From contig NZ_CP081155.1 in assembly GCF_025141175.1 (NCBI RefSeq), positions 766,001-830,000 on the forward strand: 64,000 nt of DNA. The letters are read 5' to 3'. The notes beneath the pieces were generated by a model that was not told the origin of the DNA, searched no databases, and saw nothing but the letters and a program-made list of their open reading frames with translations. The DNA is from Jannaschia sp. M317. Its GTDB lineage: Bacteria; Pseudomonadota; Alphaproteobacteria; Rhodobacterales; Rhodobacteraceae. This document shows positions 7,972 through 17,103 of this stretch, in pieces (position 1 is the first letter of the stretch; every line of letters starts with the position of its first letter). A program made the position numbers and the translations under genes.

Positions 7972-8832
7972 TCAGCCTTCGACGCGGCCCGGAATCTTGT
8001 CGCGCCGGGTGCGGGGCAGGTGCCAGTTGTCCAGGTGTCCCATCGCCTCTTCGGCGGTGTCGACAAAGCGGAACAGGTCCAGATCGTCGACCCCGATGGT
8101 CCCGGCCTCCTGCAAGGCGTCCCAGTTGATGATCCCCTTCCAGAAGTCGACGCCGAACAAAAGAACCGGCACCCGTTCCATCCGGCCCGTCTGGATCAGG
8201 GTCAGCGCCTCGAACAGCTCGTCCAGCGTGCCGAAGCCGCCGGGGAAGACGCAGACGGCACTGGCCCGCACGAGGAAGTGCATCTTGCGCACGGCAAAGT
8301 AGTGGAAATTGAACGACAGTTCGGGCGTGACATAGGGGTTCGGGGCCTGTTCGTGGGGCAGCACGATGTTCAACCCGATGGACCGGCCACCCGCGTCCTG
8401 GGCCCCGCGATTGCCGGCCTCCATCACGCCTGGGCCGCCGCCGGTGACGATCACGTTCTCGCGGCCGCCGGTCTCGGCCATCGACCTTTCGGTGATCATC
8501 TGCGCGAAACGGCGCGCCTCTTCGTATTGGTCGGCCAGGTCGCGCAGGGTATCGGTCCGGGCGCTGTCGCGATTTTCCGGTCGCGGGATGCGGGCGCCGC
8601 CGAACAGGACGACCGTGCTTTCGACCTCTGCCTCATCCATGAGGAGGGTGGGTTTGAGCAGCTCCAGTTGCAGTCGGACGGGGCGCAGTTCTTCACGGCA
8701 GAGGAAATCCTCGTCGGCGAAGGCCAGGCGATAGGCAGGCGATCGGGTCTGCGGTGTGTCGGGAACGCCATGGGCCGTTTCGACGTCTTCGCGGGAATGA
8801 CGGAGCGGGTGGCGGCGGTCGTGGTCGGTCAT
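7972..8832 (-). CDS. LOG-family (TIGR00730) Rossmann-fold protein
   Basis: A 286-residue protein of the LOG family, whose best-known members hydrolyse cytokinin riboside 5'-monophosphate to release the free base. The nucleotide-binding motifs GGGPGVMEAGNRGA and PGGFGTLDELFEALT are both present and intact. The N-terminal extension of about 90 residues is longer than in the compact plant-type enzymes and resembles the larger bacterial group acting on AMP-like nucleotides. The start is the ATG at 8832; a second ATG six codons earlier is possible. It is divergent from the dehydratase gene with 60 bases between. Confidence 0.85.
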   Translation of the reverse strand: MTDHDRRHPLRHSREDVETAHGVPDTPQTRSPAYRLAFADEDFLCREELRPVRLQLELLKPTLLMDEAEVESTVVLFGGARIPRPENRDSARTDTLRDLADQYEEARRFAQMITERSMAETGGRENVIVTGGGPGVMEAGNRGAQDAGGRSIGLNIVLPHEQAPNPYVTPELSFNFHYFAVRKMHFLVRASAVCVFPGGFGTLDELFEALTLIQTGRMERVPVLLFGVDFWKGIINWDALQEAGTIGVDDLDLFRFVDTAEEAMGHLDNWHLPRTRRDKIPGRVEG

Positions 8833-8892
8833 CGGGCGTCCTTGCATCAAGCTGTTGGGACGGGTCTAACAGGCGGGGCAAGGGGGCGCGAG

Positions 8893-9819
8893 ATGATTGA
8901 ATTGCCAGACGATTGGCGGCCAGTGGTTGCCGCCGCGCGTGATCGGATCGCGGGCCATGCACGGGTGACGCCAGTGGGCCAGATGACCCTGGGTGGCTTT
9001 GATATCGCCGTGAAGCTGGAGCAGATGCAGCACACCGGCAGCTTCAAGGCGCGGGGCGCGTTCAACACGCTGCTGCAGGCCAATGTGCCGGCCGCCGGGG
9101 TGGTCGCCGCCTCGGGCGGGAACCACGGTGCCGCCGTGGGCTTTGCCGCCGCCAGCCTGGGCCATGCGGCACACATCTTCGTGCCCGAGGTGGCGGGGCC
9201 CGCCAAGATCGCTCTCATCAAACGGACCGGCGCGACGTGCCACGTTGTCCCCGGTCTCTATGCCGAGGCGCTGGCCGCCGCCCGTGCGCATGAGGCCGAG
9301 ACGGGGGCGATGCAGGTCCATGCCTATGACGCCGTGCCGACGGTTGCGGGACAAGGCAGCTGCTTTGCGGAATGGGACGCACAGGGGTTGGAGGCGGACA
9401 CGGTGCTGATCGCGGTCGGCGGCGGCGGGTTGATCGCCGGGGCCTACGCCTGGTGGGGCGACCGCCGCCGTGTCGTCGCCGTCGAGCCGGAGCAATCCTG
9501 CGCGCTGCACACCGCGCTGGCCCAGGGCGGACCGGTCGACGTGCCCGTGTCCGGCGTAGCGGCGAACGCGTTGGGTGCCAGCCGCATCGGAGAGATATGT
9601 TACGGTCTGGCGCAGGGCCGCCCGGCTGTCACGGTCCCCGATGCGGCGATCACCCAGGCGCAGCACATGCTTTGGCAAGAGGCGCGTGTTCTGGTCGAAC
9701 CGGCAGGGGCCTGCGCATTGGCGGCCCTGGTTTCGGGGGCGTACCGACCTGAACCGGGGGAACGGGTGGCCGTTCTGATCTGCGGGGCCAATCCCGCCCC
9801 GGATCCGATTGCGGGCTAA
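8893..9819 (+). CDS. PLP-dependent threonine/serine dehydratase
   Basis: A 308-residue fold-type II PLP enzyme. TGSFKARGAFNTLL contains the Schiff-base lysine (K52), ASGGNHGAAVG (73-83) is the phosphate/substrate loop and AVGGGGLIAG holds the glycine-rich PLP phosphate clamp. It deaminates threonine to 2-oxobutanoate or serine to pyruvate. The length is that of a catabolic-type or threo-3-hydroxyaspartate-like enzyme without the C-terminal ACT domain of biosynthetic IlvA. The open frame continues far upstream, but that part is antisense to the LOG gene; the ATG at 8893 is used. The 3' end overlaps the convergent transporter by 4 bases. Confidence 0.85.
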   Translation: MIELPDDWRPVVAAARDRIAGHARVTPVGQMTLGGFDIAVKLEQMQHTGSFKARGAFNTLLQANVPAAGVVAASGGNHGAAVGFAAASLGHAAHIFVPEVAGPAKIALIKRTGATCHVVPGLYAEALAAARAHEAETGAMQVHAYDAVPTVAGQGSCFAEWDAQGLEADTVLIAVGGGGLIAGAYAWWGDRRRVVAVEPEQSCALHTALAQGGPVDVPVSGVAANALGASRIGEICYGLAQGRPAVTVPDAAITQAQHMLWQEARVLVEPAGACALAALVSGAYRPEPGERVAVLICGANPAPDPIAG

Positions 9820-10271
9820 AGCCGCGTCAGCAACAGGCCCGCCGCGATCATCAACACGCCCAGAACCCTTGGCAGGGTGATCGGGATCACCGGCAAGGCA
9901 AAGGCCCCGATCGCGTCCAGAACCAGGGCGGTGCTCATCTGACCCAGCAGCAGGATGCCGAGCGCCGTCACGATGCCCAGCACCGGCACCGATGTCAGCA
10001 TTCCCCAGACCACCAGCGCGCCCAGGACACCGCCCAGCCAAAGAACCGGTGGCGCGGCGGGTACCCGGGCCAATGCCGCGCCCTGGCCCTGGATCAGGGC
10101 CAGGGCCAGCAGCACGACAAAGCTGACCCCGACCGAAACGGTGGCCGCAACGACCCCGCTGCCGACGTCGCGGGCCAGGGTCGCGTTCAGCGGCGACTGG
10201 ATCGCAAAGACGATTCCGGCGGCAAGGACCACCAGCATGGGCACGATCAGAGAGGGGGCGAGGCTTGGCAT
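9816..10271 (-). CDS. DMT-family transporter of the YdcZ (DUF606) type
   Basis: A 151-residue membrane protein with five hydrophobic helices, starting [19 protein letters not shown]. The SPLNATLAR segment after helix 1 and the helix 3-4 stretch ending [16 protein letters not shown] are typical of YdcZ/DUF606 half-size drug/metabolite transporters, which probably act as dimers. Substrate unknown. It is divergent from dapD with about 90 bases between starts. Confidence 0.8.
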   Translation of the reverse strand: MPSLAPSLIVPMLVVLAAGIVFAIQSPLNATLARDVGSGVVAATVSVGVSFVVLLALALIQGQGAALARVPAAPPVLWLGGVLGALVVWGMLTSVPVLGIVTALGILLLGQMSTALVLDAIGAFALPVIPITLPRVLGVLMIAAGLLLTRL

Positions 10272-10363
10272 GGCGGCTCCGGAGGATGCGGCGGGATTGC
10301 TCCGACGAGCGCTGGCCGATAAGAGCGCCCCAGTCAATTCATCCCCGCCCCGGAGCCTGCCCC

Positions 10364-11191
10364 ATGTCGAACGCACAGCTGGAAGCCGCCATCGAAGCCG
10401 CCTGGGAGGGTCGCGACCAGATCACGCCGCAGACCACCGGCGAGGCGCGCGATGCCATCGAAGCGACGCTGGATGCGCTCGACAGTGGCAGCCTGCGCGT
10501 GGCCGAGCGGCAGGACAGCGGCGACTGGCACGTGAACCAATGGGCCAAGAAGGCGGTCCTTCTGGGATTCCGCCTGAAGGATATGGAGCTGCAGTCCGGC
10601 GGCCCGCAAGGCAGCAGCTGGTGGGACAAGGTCGACAGCAAGTTCCATGGCTGGAACGCCGCAAAGTGGGAGACCGCCGGCTTTCGCGCGGTCCCGAACT
10701 GCATCGTGCGCAAGTCGGCCTATATCGCGCCGGGCGTGGTGCTGATGCCGTCGTTCGTGAACCTGGGCGCCTATGTCGATTCGGGCACCATGGTCGACAC
10801 CTGGGCCACCGTGGGCAGCTGCGCGCAGATCGGCAAGAACGTCCACCTGTCGGGCGGCGTCGGCATCGGTGGTGTGCTGGAACCGATGCAGGCGGGGCCG
10901 ACCATCATCGAGGACAACTGCTTTATCGGCGCGCGGTCCGAGGTGGTCGAGGGCTGCATCGTCCGCGAAGGCTCGGTCCTGGGCATGGGCGTGTTCATCG
11001 GCAAATCCACCAAGATCGTCGACCGCGAGACCGGAGAGTTCACCTATGGCGAAGTCCCCGCCGGGTCCGTCGTGGTGGCCGGGTCGATGCCGTCGAAGAA
11101 CGGCGTGAACCTCTACTGCGCGGTCATCGTGAAAAAGGTGGATGCGCAGACCCGGTCCAAGACCTCGATCAACGAGCTGCTGCGCGACTGA
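10364..11191 (+). CDS. dapD: 2,3,4,5-tetrahydropyridine-2,6-dicarboxylate N-succinyltransferase
   Basis: A 275-residue cytoplasmic enzyme that succinylates tetrahydrodipicolinate with succinyl-CoA in the lysine/meso-diaminopimelate pathway. The C-terminal half shows the left-handed beta-helix hexapeptide pattern ([20 protein letters not shown], then [20 protein letters not shown] and [11 protein letters not shown]), and the end has [12 protein letters not shown] as in DapD. The length is normal. The ATG at 10364 is chosen because it begins the conserved N-terminus [15 protein letters not shown]. dapE, the step that removes the succinyl group, lies 1.3 kb downstream on the same strand. Confidence 0.95.
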   Translation: MSNAQLEAAIEAAWEGRDQITPQTTGEARDAIEATLDALDSGSLRVAERQDSGDWHVNQWAKKAVLLGFRLKDMELQSGGPQGSSWWDKVDSKFHGWNAAKWETAGFRAVPNCIVRKSAYIAPGVVLMPSFVNLGAYVDSGTMVDTWATVGSCAQIGKNVHLSGGVGIGGVLEPMQAGPTIIEDNCFIGARSEVVEGCIVREGSVLGMGVFIGKSTKIVDRETGEFTYGEVPAGSVVVAGSMPSKNGVNLYCAVIVKKVDAQTRSKTSINELLRD

Positions 11192-11210
11192 TCCAGACGC
11201 GCGGGCCGGT

Positions 11211-11492
11211 TCACTCCGGCCTGCGCAGGCCGTCCCGCTGACGCTCCAGCGTCAGGGCATCGCGGGCAATGCGATCTTCTTCGATACGGTCCATATGGGC
11301 CAGGGCCGCCTTTGTGCGGCCCATGTTTTTCCACAGGGCACGCCGCCAGGCCCGGCGCGCAGAGGCGGGCGACCAGGGCAGGCGCGCCTCGGCCAGCCAG
11401 GCGCGCAGCGCGGGTGGCAGCGCATCAAAGGCCGCCATGTTCTCACGCTGTGCCCGGGACAGACCGGGCGGGGGCGGTGTGCGATCGGTCAT
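11211..11492 (-). CDS. Short conserved protein, DUF6525-like
   Basis: A 93-residue Arg/Ala-rich protein starting MTDRTPPPPGLSRAQRENM. The segments AAFDALPPALRAWLAEA and LPWSPASARRAWRRAL followed by DRIEEDRIARDALTLERQR resemble the DUF6525 group of Rhodobacterales proteins. No membrane segment or signal peptide is visible; it looks helical and basic. The function is unknown. It is convergent with dapD, with 19 bases between the stops. Confidence 0.6.
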   Translation of the reverse strand: MTDRTPPPPGLSRAQRENMAAFDALPPALRAWLAEARLPWSPASARRAWRRALWKNMGRTKAALAHMDRIEEDRIARDALTLERQRDGLRRPE

Positions 11493-11596
11493 CCTGTCCT
11501 CCGTGGCGCGCAAGATGAAACGGCGGGCAAAAACTGTCAAAGGCCGCGACGGAATTCGCCCGGATCGGCGTGAAAGGGCGAACGGAGGCGACGCCC

Positions 11597-11692
11597 ATGA
11601 CCCGATCCAGATTGACGGCCCTGCTTTTCATCTTTGGCTGTGGCGGCGTGATGCTGGCCTATGCCGTCACCGGGCCGGGCGGGGGTGGGTAG
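11597..11692 (+). CDS. 31-residue hydrophobic peptide (candidate)
   Basis: A short frame with GGAG positioned nine bases before its ATG. The product has a basic start (MTRSRL), a single hydrophobic segment (TALLFIFGCGGVMLAYAV) and a glycine tail (GPGGGG). A cysteine in the hydrophobic part could be a lipobox, but the match is poor. The gap before the next gene is 72 bases. Small single-helix peptides of this type are common next to YeaQ-type genes; translation is unproven. Confidence 0.4.
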   Translation: MTRSRLTALLFIFGCGGVMLAYAVTGPGGGG

Positions 11693-11764
11693 GTTCGGCT
11701 CGGGAACCTGATCGGCCCAAGCGACGTTACATCTCCGACGCACAACTCTGAAGGAGATCGCATC

Positions 11765-12022
11765 ATGGAAGGACTTGGTTGGTTCGCGGCCATCGTCGTC
11801 GGTGGCCTTGCTGGCTGGATCGCCAGCATGATCATGAAGGCCGATACGGGCCTGATCCTCAACATCATTCTTGGCATCGTCGGTGCCGTCGTCGCCAACT
11901 TCCTGCTGGGTCTGGTCGGCATTTCCGCCGCCGGTGGCTGGATCGCGCAGATGATCGTCGGCATTATCGGGGCCTGTATCCTGATCTTTGCCGTCCGTGC
12001 CGTCCGGGGCCGCGCTGCCTGA
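11765..12022 (+). CDS. GlsB/YeaQ/YmgE-family stress membrane protein
   Basis: An 85-residue inner-membrane protein with three glycine-rich hydrophobic helices (WFAAIVVGGLAGWIASMI, NIILGIVGAVVANFLL and GWIAQMIVGIIGACILIF). The Gly-spaced helices and size match the YeaQ/YmgE/GlsB family, formerly called transglycosylase-associated proteins, which respond to stress but have no proven enzyme activity. AAGGAG lies nine bases before the ATG, a strong ribosome-binding site. Confidence 0.85.
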   Translation: MEGLGWFAAIVVGGLAGWIASMIMKADTGLILNIILGIVGAVVANFLLGLVGISAAGGWIAQMIVGIIGACILIFAVRAVRGRAA

Positions 12023-12128
12023 CAGCAACCTCAACAGCCTGCAAAGGGGGCATCGTCCGACAGGGCGGTGCCCTCTTGCGTCGGTGGCTCGCTTGACAAG
12101 CCGCGGTGCCGGACCCACACCCGAGCCC

Positions 12129-12476
12129 ATGTCCGAAAAGCCCAAAAAACCCAAGCGCCCGCATTACGTCTTTACCCTGTTGGTGGAGGTGGGCCGCCGT
12201 GACGGCGATGGCCTGCCCGCCGATGCCTCGGGCGCGGCACTGATGTGCTATGCCTCGGGCGTCGACGAAGAGGAGGCGGTGCGCGAAACCGTGGCCGTCC
12301 TCAAGACCGCCGAAATGAACGTGCTGGAGGTGACCGGCTACGGCACTCTCGAAGAACGCCTGGCCGAGGGCCACGACATCGAGGCGGACGAGCGTGAATT
12401 GATGGACCGCGCCCTGGCCGAGAACGCCGTCATCGTGGCCCAGACCACCGTCTTTCGCGAAGGCGACGAGGCATGA
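12129..12476 (+). CDS. Conserved acidic protein of unknown function, coupled to dapE
   Basis: A 115-residue soluble protein. A Lys/Pro-rich start (KPKKPKRP) leads into a strand-helix-strand arrangement ([11 protein letters not shown] ... [26 protein letters not shown]) and an acidic C-terminal half ([15 protein letters not shown]). No known family is recognised. The last codon overlaps the dapE start by four bases (ATGA), so translation is probably coupled to dapE, but nothing in the sequence shows a role in lysine synthesis. Confidence 0.75.
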   Translation: MSEKPKKPKRPHYVFTLLVEVGRRDGDGLPADASGAALMCYASGVDEEEAVRETVAVLKTAEMNVLEVTGYGTLEERLAEGHDIEADERELMDRALAENAVIVAQTTVFREGDEA

Positions 12477-13615
12477 CCTGCGATCCCGTCGCCCTGACCG
12501 CCGACCTTGTCCGCTGCCCCTCGGTCACGCCAGAAGAGGGCGGCGCGCTGGTTCTGTTGCAGGGGTTGCTGAGTGACGCGGGCTTTGCCTGCACGCGCGT
12601 CGATCAGGGCGGTACCGCGAACCTGTTCGCGCGCTGGGGCGACAAGGGCCACGCCCGGACCTTCGGCTTCAACGGGCACACGGATGTGGTGCCGGTGGGC
12701 GACCGCGATGCCTGGACGCACGACCCTTTTGGCGCGGTCATCGAGGACGGCTGGCTTTACGGGCGCGGGGCCACTGACATGAAATCCGGCGTCGCCGCTT
12801 TTGCCGCCGCCGCCGTCGATTTCGTCGCCCGGACGCCCCCGGATGGTGCGCTGATCCTTGCGATCACCGGGGACGAAGAGGGCGATGCCACCGATGGCAC
12901 CATCGCCCTGCTCGACTGGATGGACACCGAAGGCGAACGGATGGATGTCTGTATCGTCGGCGAACCCACCTCGCCCGATCACATGGGCCAGATGATGAAA
13001 ATCGGGCGGCGCGGGTCGATGAACGTCTGGTTCACCGTCCAAGGCACCCAGGGCCATGCGGCCTATCCCCACCTGGCGCTGAACCCGATGCCCGCGATGG
13101 CGCGGTTGATGGCGCGGCTGTCGGATCACGTGCTGGACGCGGGGACGGAGCATTTCGATGCCTCCACCCTGGCGGTCGTCACCATCGACACCGGCAACGC
13201 GGCCACCAACGTCATTCCCGCCGAGACGCGCGCGACGGTCAACATCCGGTTCAACGATGCCCATACCTCCGCCAGCCTGACCGAGTGGTTGCAGGCCGAG
13301 GCGGACCGCGTGGCCGAGGAAACCGGCGTGATGGTCGAGATGCGGGTCAAGGTTTCGGGCGAAAGCTTCGTGACGCCGCCCGGCGATCTGTCGGCCCTTG
13401 TGTCGCGTGCGGTGCAGCTGGAAACCAACCGTCTGCCGGAGATGTCGACCACGGGCGGCACGTCGGACGCGCGTTTCGTCAAGAACCACTGCCCGGTGGT
13501 GGAATTCGGTCTGGTCGGCCACCGGATGCACGCGGTGGACGAACGGGTCCGCGTGGAACAGATCGGCCAGCTCAAGGCGATCTACGCCCGGATGCTGGCG
13601 GATTACTTCGCCTGA
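12473..13615 (+). CDS. dapE: Succinyl-diaminopimelate desuccinylase
   Basis: A 380-residue M20-family zinc amidohydrolase that releases succinate from N-succinyl-LL-diaminopimelate. Metal-site motifs are visible: [13 protein letters not shown] (about 62-75, His ligand and catalytic Asp), [11 protein letters not shown] (Asp ligand), [11 protein letters not shown] (catalytic Glu then metal Glu) and [11 protein letters not shown]. The dimerisation lid begins at [20 protein letters not shown] and the last ligand is in the [13 protein letters not shown] region. The length is normal. It overlaps the upstream gene by four bases, and a palindromic repeat starts eight bases after its stop. Confidence 0.95.
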   Translation: MTCDPVALTADLVRCPSVTPEEGGALVLLQGLLSDAGFACTRVDQGGTANLFARWGDKGHARTFGFNGHTDVVPVGDRDAWTHDPFGAVIEDGWLYGRGATDMKSGVAAFAAAAVDFVARTPPDGALILAITGDEEGDATDGTIALLDWMDTEGERMDVCIVGEPTSPDHMGQMMKIGRRGSMNVWFTVQGTQGHAAYPHLALNPMPAMARLMARLSDHVLDAGTEHFDASTLAVVTIDTGNAATNVIPAETRATVNIRFNDAHTSASLTEWLQAEADRVAEETGVMVEMRVKVSGESFVTPPGDLSALVSRAVQLETNRLPEMSTTGGTSDARFVKNHCPVVEFGLVGHRMHAVDERVRVEQIGQLKAIYARMLADYFA

Positions 13616-13623
13616 CAACGGGG

Positions 13624-13684
13624 GGCGGCGTAAACCCCGCCCTACGCCTGACGCACGAACCCGTAGGGCGGGGTTTACGCCGCC
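13624..13684. repeat. Palindromic intergenic repeat, full copy 1
   Basis: Two perfect 23-base inverted arms (13624-13646 and 13662-13684) flank a 15-base spacer. Each arm contains the core GGCGGGGTTTACGCCGCC on one strand. It lies between the convergent ends of dapE and yaaA, and the right arm supplies the last codons and TAA stop of yaaA. Related copies are at 28913-28985 (full) and 50175-50198 (half). The strong stem could end transcription or protect mRNA from both sides. Confidence 0.85.
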
Positions 13685-14451
13685 GCGCCCCTGGCCCCCT
13701 GATCGGCGCGCAAAAAGACCGGGGCCTCGGGCGAGGAACGGTCGGGCTGATAGGCATAACCGCCCAGATCGAAGGTGCAGAGGTCGGCGGGATCCTCGAT
13801 CCGGTTGTCCACGACGAACCGCGCCATCGATCCCCGTGCCTGTTTCGCAAAGAAGCTGACGATCTTGGGCCCGCCGGGCTTGTCCTCCAGGAAGGTCGGC
13901 GTGATCACCGGAAGGGTCAGCGCCTTGCGGTCCACCGCGCCGAAGTATTCCTGACTGGCGCAATTCAGCAGAAAGCGGCTGCCCTCGGCTGCGGCATCCG
14001 TGTTCAGGGCGCGCGCGAGCCGGTCGCCCCAGAAAGCATAGAGATCCTTGCCCCGCCGCGTGGCCAGGCGGCTGCCCATTTCCAACCGATAGGGTTTCAA
14101 CGCGTCCAGCGGACGCAACAGACCATAAAGCCCGGACAGGATCCGCAAACGCGCCTGCGCCTGCCGGGTGGCATCCTCCGACAGGGTCGCGGCGTCGAAG
14201 CCGGTATAGGTGTCGCCTGCAAAGGCGTGAATCGCCGGCTTTTCCGGCGCGTGATCCCAGTCGCGGAACCGATCGCGGTTCAGGCGGGCCAGCGGCTCCG
14301 AGATGCTCATCAGGTCGCGCAGGTCCTTGATGCCCTTGCGCCGCGCGGTCCGCACCAAGCTTTCGGTTTCCTCCGGAAAGCGGGGGGCGGTGGGCGCGAC
14401 CTCGACCGGATCGAAGTTCAGCGATTTGGCGGGCGAGATGACGGTCAGCAT
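13675..14451 (-). CDS. yaaA: Peroxide stress protein YaaA
   Basis: A 258-residue member of the YaaA (DUF328) family, which limits free iron and DNA damage under peroxide stress in E. coli. The start MLTVISPAKSLNFD is the family hallmark, followed by FAGDTYTGFDAATL, LSGLYGLLRPLDALKPYRLEMG (about 112-133), LLNCASQEYFGAV and KIVSFFAKQARGSMARF. All expected blocks are present. The last few residues (GARGAAA) extend past the usual end and come from the palindromic repeat arm. Confidence 0.93.
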   Translation of the reverse strand: MLTVISPAKSLNFDPVEVAPTAPRFPEETESLVRTARRKGIKDLRDLMSISEPLARLNRDRFRDWDHAPEKPAIHAFAGDTYTGFDAATLSEDATRQAQARLRILSGLYGLLRPLDALKPYRLEMGSRLATRRGKDLYAFWGDRLARALNTDAAAEGSRFLLNCASQEYFGAVDRKALTLPVITPTFLEDKPGGPKIVSFFAKQARGSMARFVVDNRIEDPADLCTFDLGGYAYQPDRSSPEAPVFLRADQGARGAAA

Positions 14452-14583
14452 GGGGCCTCCTGCGGGTGTGTCGGCAATCTAGGGCCTGTCCGGTCGGGTG
14501 CAACCACCGGGCTTGATGCAGGTCATGGTCCGATGGTCGCAGGGGCGGGCAGACTGACCTCAGCACAACAGGGAGTCGCAACC

Positions 14584-14901
14584 ATGCTGGAGATATCGCT
14601 GCCCAAGATCGCCCAGGTCATCCTTTACGGGCACGAACTGGCCCGAGCGGAGCCGGAATTGCGCGGTTTTCTCGACAGCCTGAACGAGGAGGAGCTGCAG
14701 AGCCTGGTGGCCGTCATGTGGATTGGTCGCGAGAGCTTTGCCGCCGAAGACCTGCCCGAAGCGCTGCGTGTCGCCCAGGAAGAGGCGCGCACGCCGACCG
14801 CCGACTATCTGCTGGGCACCCCGCATTTCGCAGACCACCTGGAGGCCGGGCTGGAGGCCCTGGGCCTGTCGGCGGCTGAGGACGAAAACGCGCTGCTTTA
14901 G
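14584..14901 (+). CDS. DUF3775 domain protein
   Basis: A 105-residue acidic soluble protein with LEISLPKIAQVILYGHELA at the start, then LNEEELQSLVAVMWIGRESF and YLLGTPHFADHLEAGLEAL, the blocks of DUF3775. The AQxILxG ... LVAxMWIGR pattern is well kept. No activity is known. The start has CAGGGAG about nine bases upstream. The gene is convergent with recQ and their ends overlap by four bases. Confidence 0.8.
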   Translation: MLEISLPKIAQVILYGHELARAEPELRGFLDSLNEEELQSLVAVMWIGRESFAAEDLPEALRVAQEEARTPTADYLLGTPHFADHLEAGLEALGLSAAEDENALL

Positions 14902-16952
14902 TCTTCGGTCGCGCGTAGAACCGCCAGGAACGCCGGGCCGAAGCGATCGGCGTGGCGGTCGCCCAGGATGCGGCGCAGGGCGTCGGCATCTGCGGGCGCG
15001 CGCGCGACCTTGGCCAGTTGCGCCGACGAGCAGGTCATCGGCTTGTCCATCCCGTCCGGCCCCCGTGCCAGATCGCCCTGAACGGCAAGCAGGCGGTCGT
15101 ATATCTCGCCCTCGCCACGGCCCGCCAGCTTGCGCCGCGCGGGGTGCTGCGGCTCCGGGGTCTCTCCGGTGATGACGGCCAGAAAGGTCGCGCCATAGCG
15201 GTCCAGCTTGGTGGCCCCCACGCCGCTGATCCGGGCCATGGCGTCCAGGCTGTCGGGGCGGGTCTCGGCCATCTCGATCAGGGTGCGGTCGGTAAAGACG
15301 ACATAGGCGGGCACACCCTGTGCCTCGGCCAGGGCGCGGCGCTTGGCCTTGAGCGCGGACAGCATCGGCGCGTCTTCTTCGGACACCAGCTGTTTGACGG
15401 CGGGGCGACGTTCCGCACGGACGATGGTGTCACGGCGCAAGGTGACGCTTTCCTCGCCGCGCAGGATTGGGCGCGCGGGGTCGGTCATGCGCAACGCGCC
15501 GTGACGTTCCGCATCCGGGCGAACCAGGTCCAGCCCCATCATCTGCCGGAAGATCGCCTGCCATTGCGGTTTCGCCGTATCCGACCCACAGCCCCAGGTC
15601 GGCAGGGTTTCATGCCCGAAACGGCGGGTCTTGTCGGTTTCGGTGCCGCGCAACACGTCGATCAGGTGCCCGGTGCCAAAGCGTTCCTCGGTCCGGAGCA
15701 TCGCCGACAGCGCCTTGCGCACCTCGGTCGTGGCGTCGAACAACTCGGGCGGTTTGGCGCAGAGATCGCAGTTGCCGCAAGGCGCGCTGTCCTCGCCGAA
15801 GTAGCGCAGCAGGGATACCCGGCGACAGACCTGTGCCTCGGCCAGGCCCAGCAGGGCGTTCAGGCGACCATGGTCGGCCTGCTTCAGGTCGGGCGGGGCC
15901 AGCCCCTCGTCGATCTGTTGGCGTCGAAACCGGATGTCGTCGGACCCGAACAGGGTCAGCGTGTCGGCGGGGGCACCGTCGCGGCCCGCGCGGCCAATTT
16001 CCTGATAGTAGGATTCGACCGATTTCGGCAGGTCTGCATGGGCGACCCAGCGGATGTCAGGCTTGTCGATGCCCATGCCAAAGGCGACGGTTGCGACGAC
16101 GATCAATCCGTCCTCGCGCTGAAACCGGGTTTCCACCCGGCGGCGGTCGTCCGGGTCCATGCCCGCGTGGTAGTGGCAGGCGCTGTGCCCGTCGTCGGCA
16201 AGCGCGCGCGCCAGCCCCTCGGTCTTGGCGCGTGTGCCGCAATAGACGATGCCCGATTGCCCCTTGCGCGCGGCGGCGAACGACAGGATCTGGCGGCGCG
16301 GCTGGTTCTTCGGCTCGAAGGCCAGCGTCAGGTTGGGCCGGTCGAAGCCATGCAGGAACACCTGCGGCGGGGCGTCGAACAGGCGGCGGATGATTTCATC
16401 GCGGGTTTCGGCGTCGGCTGTCGCGGTAAAGGCCGCCAGCGGCACGTCCAGGGCCTGCCGCAGGGCCCCGATCCGCAGGTAGTCGGGGCGGAAATCGTGG
16501 CCCCACTGGCTGACACAATGGGCCTCGTCCACGGCGATCAGGGTGCAGTTGGAGTTTTTCAGCATCCGTTCCGTGCCACCGGAGGCCAGCCGTTCCGGCG
16601 CAATATAGAGCAGCTTCAGCCGTCCCTCCTCGATCGACTGCCAGACGGCCTCGGTCTCCTCCTCGGTGTTGCCCGAGGTCAGCGCCCCGGCGGTCACCCC
16701 CGCCTCCTGCAAGGCGCGCACCTGATCGCGCATCAGGGCAATCAACGGTGAAATCACAACGGTCAAACCATCGCGACACAGGGCAGGTAGCTGGAAACAA
16801 AGGGATTTTCCGCCACCCGTCGGCATGATGGCCAACACGTCGCGCCCGTCGCAGACGGCGTCTACAATCTCCGCCTGACCGGGACGGAAGGCGTCGAAAC
16901 CGAAGACGCTGGACAGAAGGTCCGCAGGGGCGGGAGAGGGCGTGTCTGACAT
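14898..16952 (-). CDS. recQ: ATP-dependent DNA helicase RecQ
   Basis: A 684-residue 3'-5' superfamily 2 helicase for recombination and repair. Walker A (MPTGGGKSLCFQLPA, about 41-55), DEAHC box (about 141), the TATAD motif and the GRAGRDGAP motif VI are all present. A zinc-binding region follows with cysteines in LLRYFGEDSAPCGNCDLC. The HRDC-type C-terminal segment (DSLDAMARISGVGATKLDRYG) is complete, and a further C-terminal tail of about 90 residues follows, as in other alphaproteobacterial RecQ. The start MSDTPSPAPADLLSSVFGF is preceded by GAGGGC. Confidence 0.95.
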   Translation of the reverse strand: MSDTPSPAPADLLSSVFGFDAFRPGQAEIVDAVCDGRDVLAIMPTGGGKSLCFQLPALCRDGLTVVISPLIALMRDQVRALQEAGVTAGALTSGNTEEETEAVWQSIEEGRLKLLYIAPERLASGGTERMLKNSNCTLIAVDEAHCVSQWGHDFRPDYLRIGALRQALDVPLAAFTATADAETRDEIIRRLFDAPPQVFLHGFDRPNLTLAFEPKNQPRRQILSFAAARKGQSGIVYCGTRAKTEGLARALADDGHSACHYHAGMDPDDRRRVETRFQREDGLIVVATVAFGMGIDKPDIRWVAHADLPKSVESYYQEIGRAGRDGAPADTLTLFGSDDIRFRRQQIDEGLAPPDLKQADHGRLNALLGLAEAQVCRRVSLLRYFGEDSAPCGNCDLCAKPPELFDATTEVRKALSAMLRTEERFGTGHLIDVLRGTETDKTRRFGHETLPTWGCGSDTAKPQWQAIFRQMMGLDLVRPDAERHGALRMTDPARPILRGEESVTLRRDTIVRAERRPAVKQLVSEEDAPMLSALKAKRRALAEAQGVPAYVVFTDRTLIEMAETRPDSLDAMARISGVGATKLDRYGATFLAVITGETPEPQHPARRKLAGRGEGEIYDRLLAVQGDLARGPDGMDKPMTCSSAQLAKVARAPADADALRRILGDRHADRFGPAFLAVLRATED

Positions 16953-17103
16953 GCCCTCGGAGTCTCATATGGCAGGCCTGTTCACAAGGCAGGACGCGGC
17001 GCGCGGGTTGCAAGCGTATGCGAACGATTCGCAAAAAGCGTCTTTAAGTTTACGAGATGTTGTATTACGTAACCCACCCTGACGCACTTTATGGGGGACC
17101 ACG

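Noticed and set aside
7933..8892. N-terminal extension of the threonine dehydratase frame
   Set aside because: The extra 320 codons are antisense to the LOG gene. The conserved enzyme begins at the ATG at 8893.
14952..16751. Long plus-strand frame (599 codons) opposite recQ
   Set aside because: It is antisense to all RecQ motifs and has no recognisable domain.
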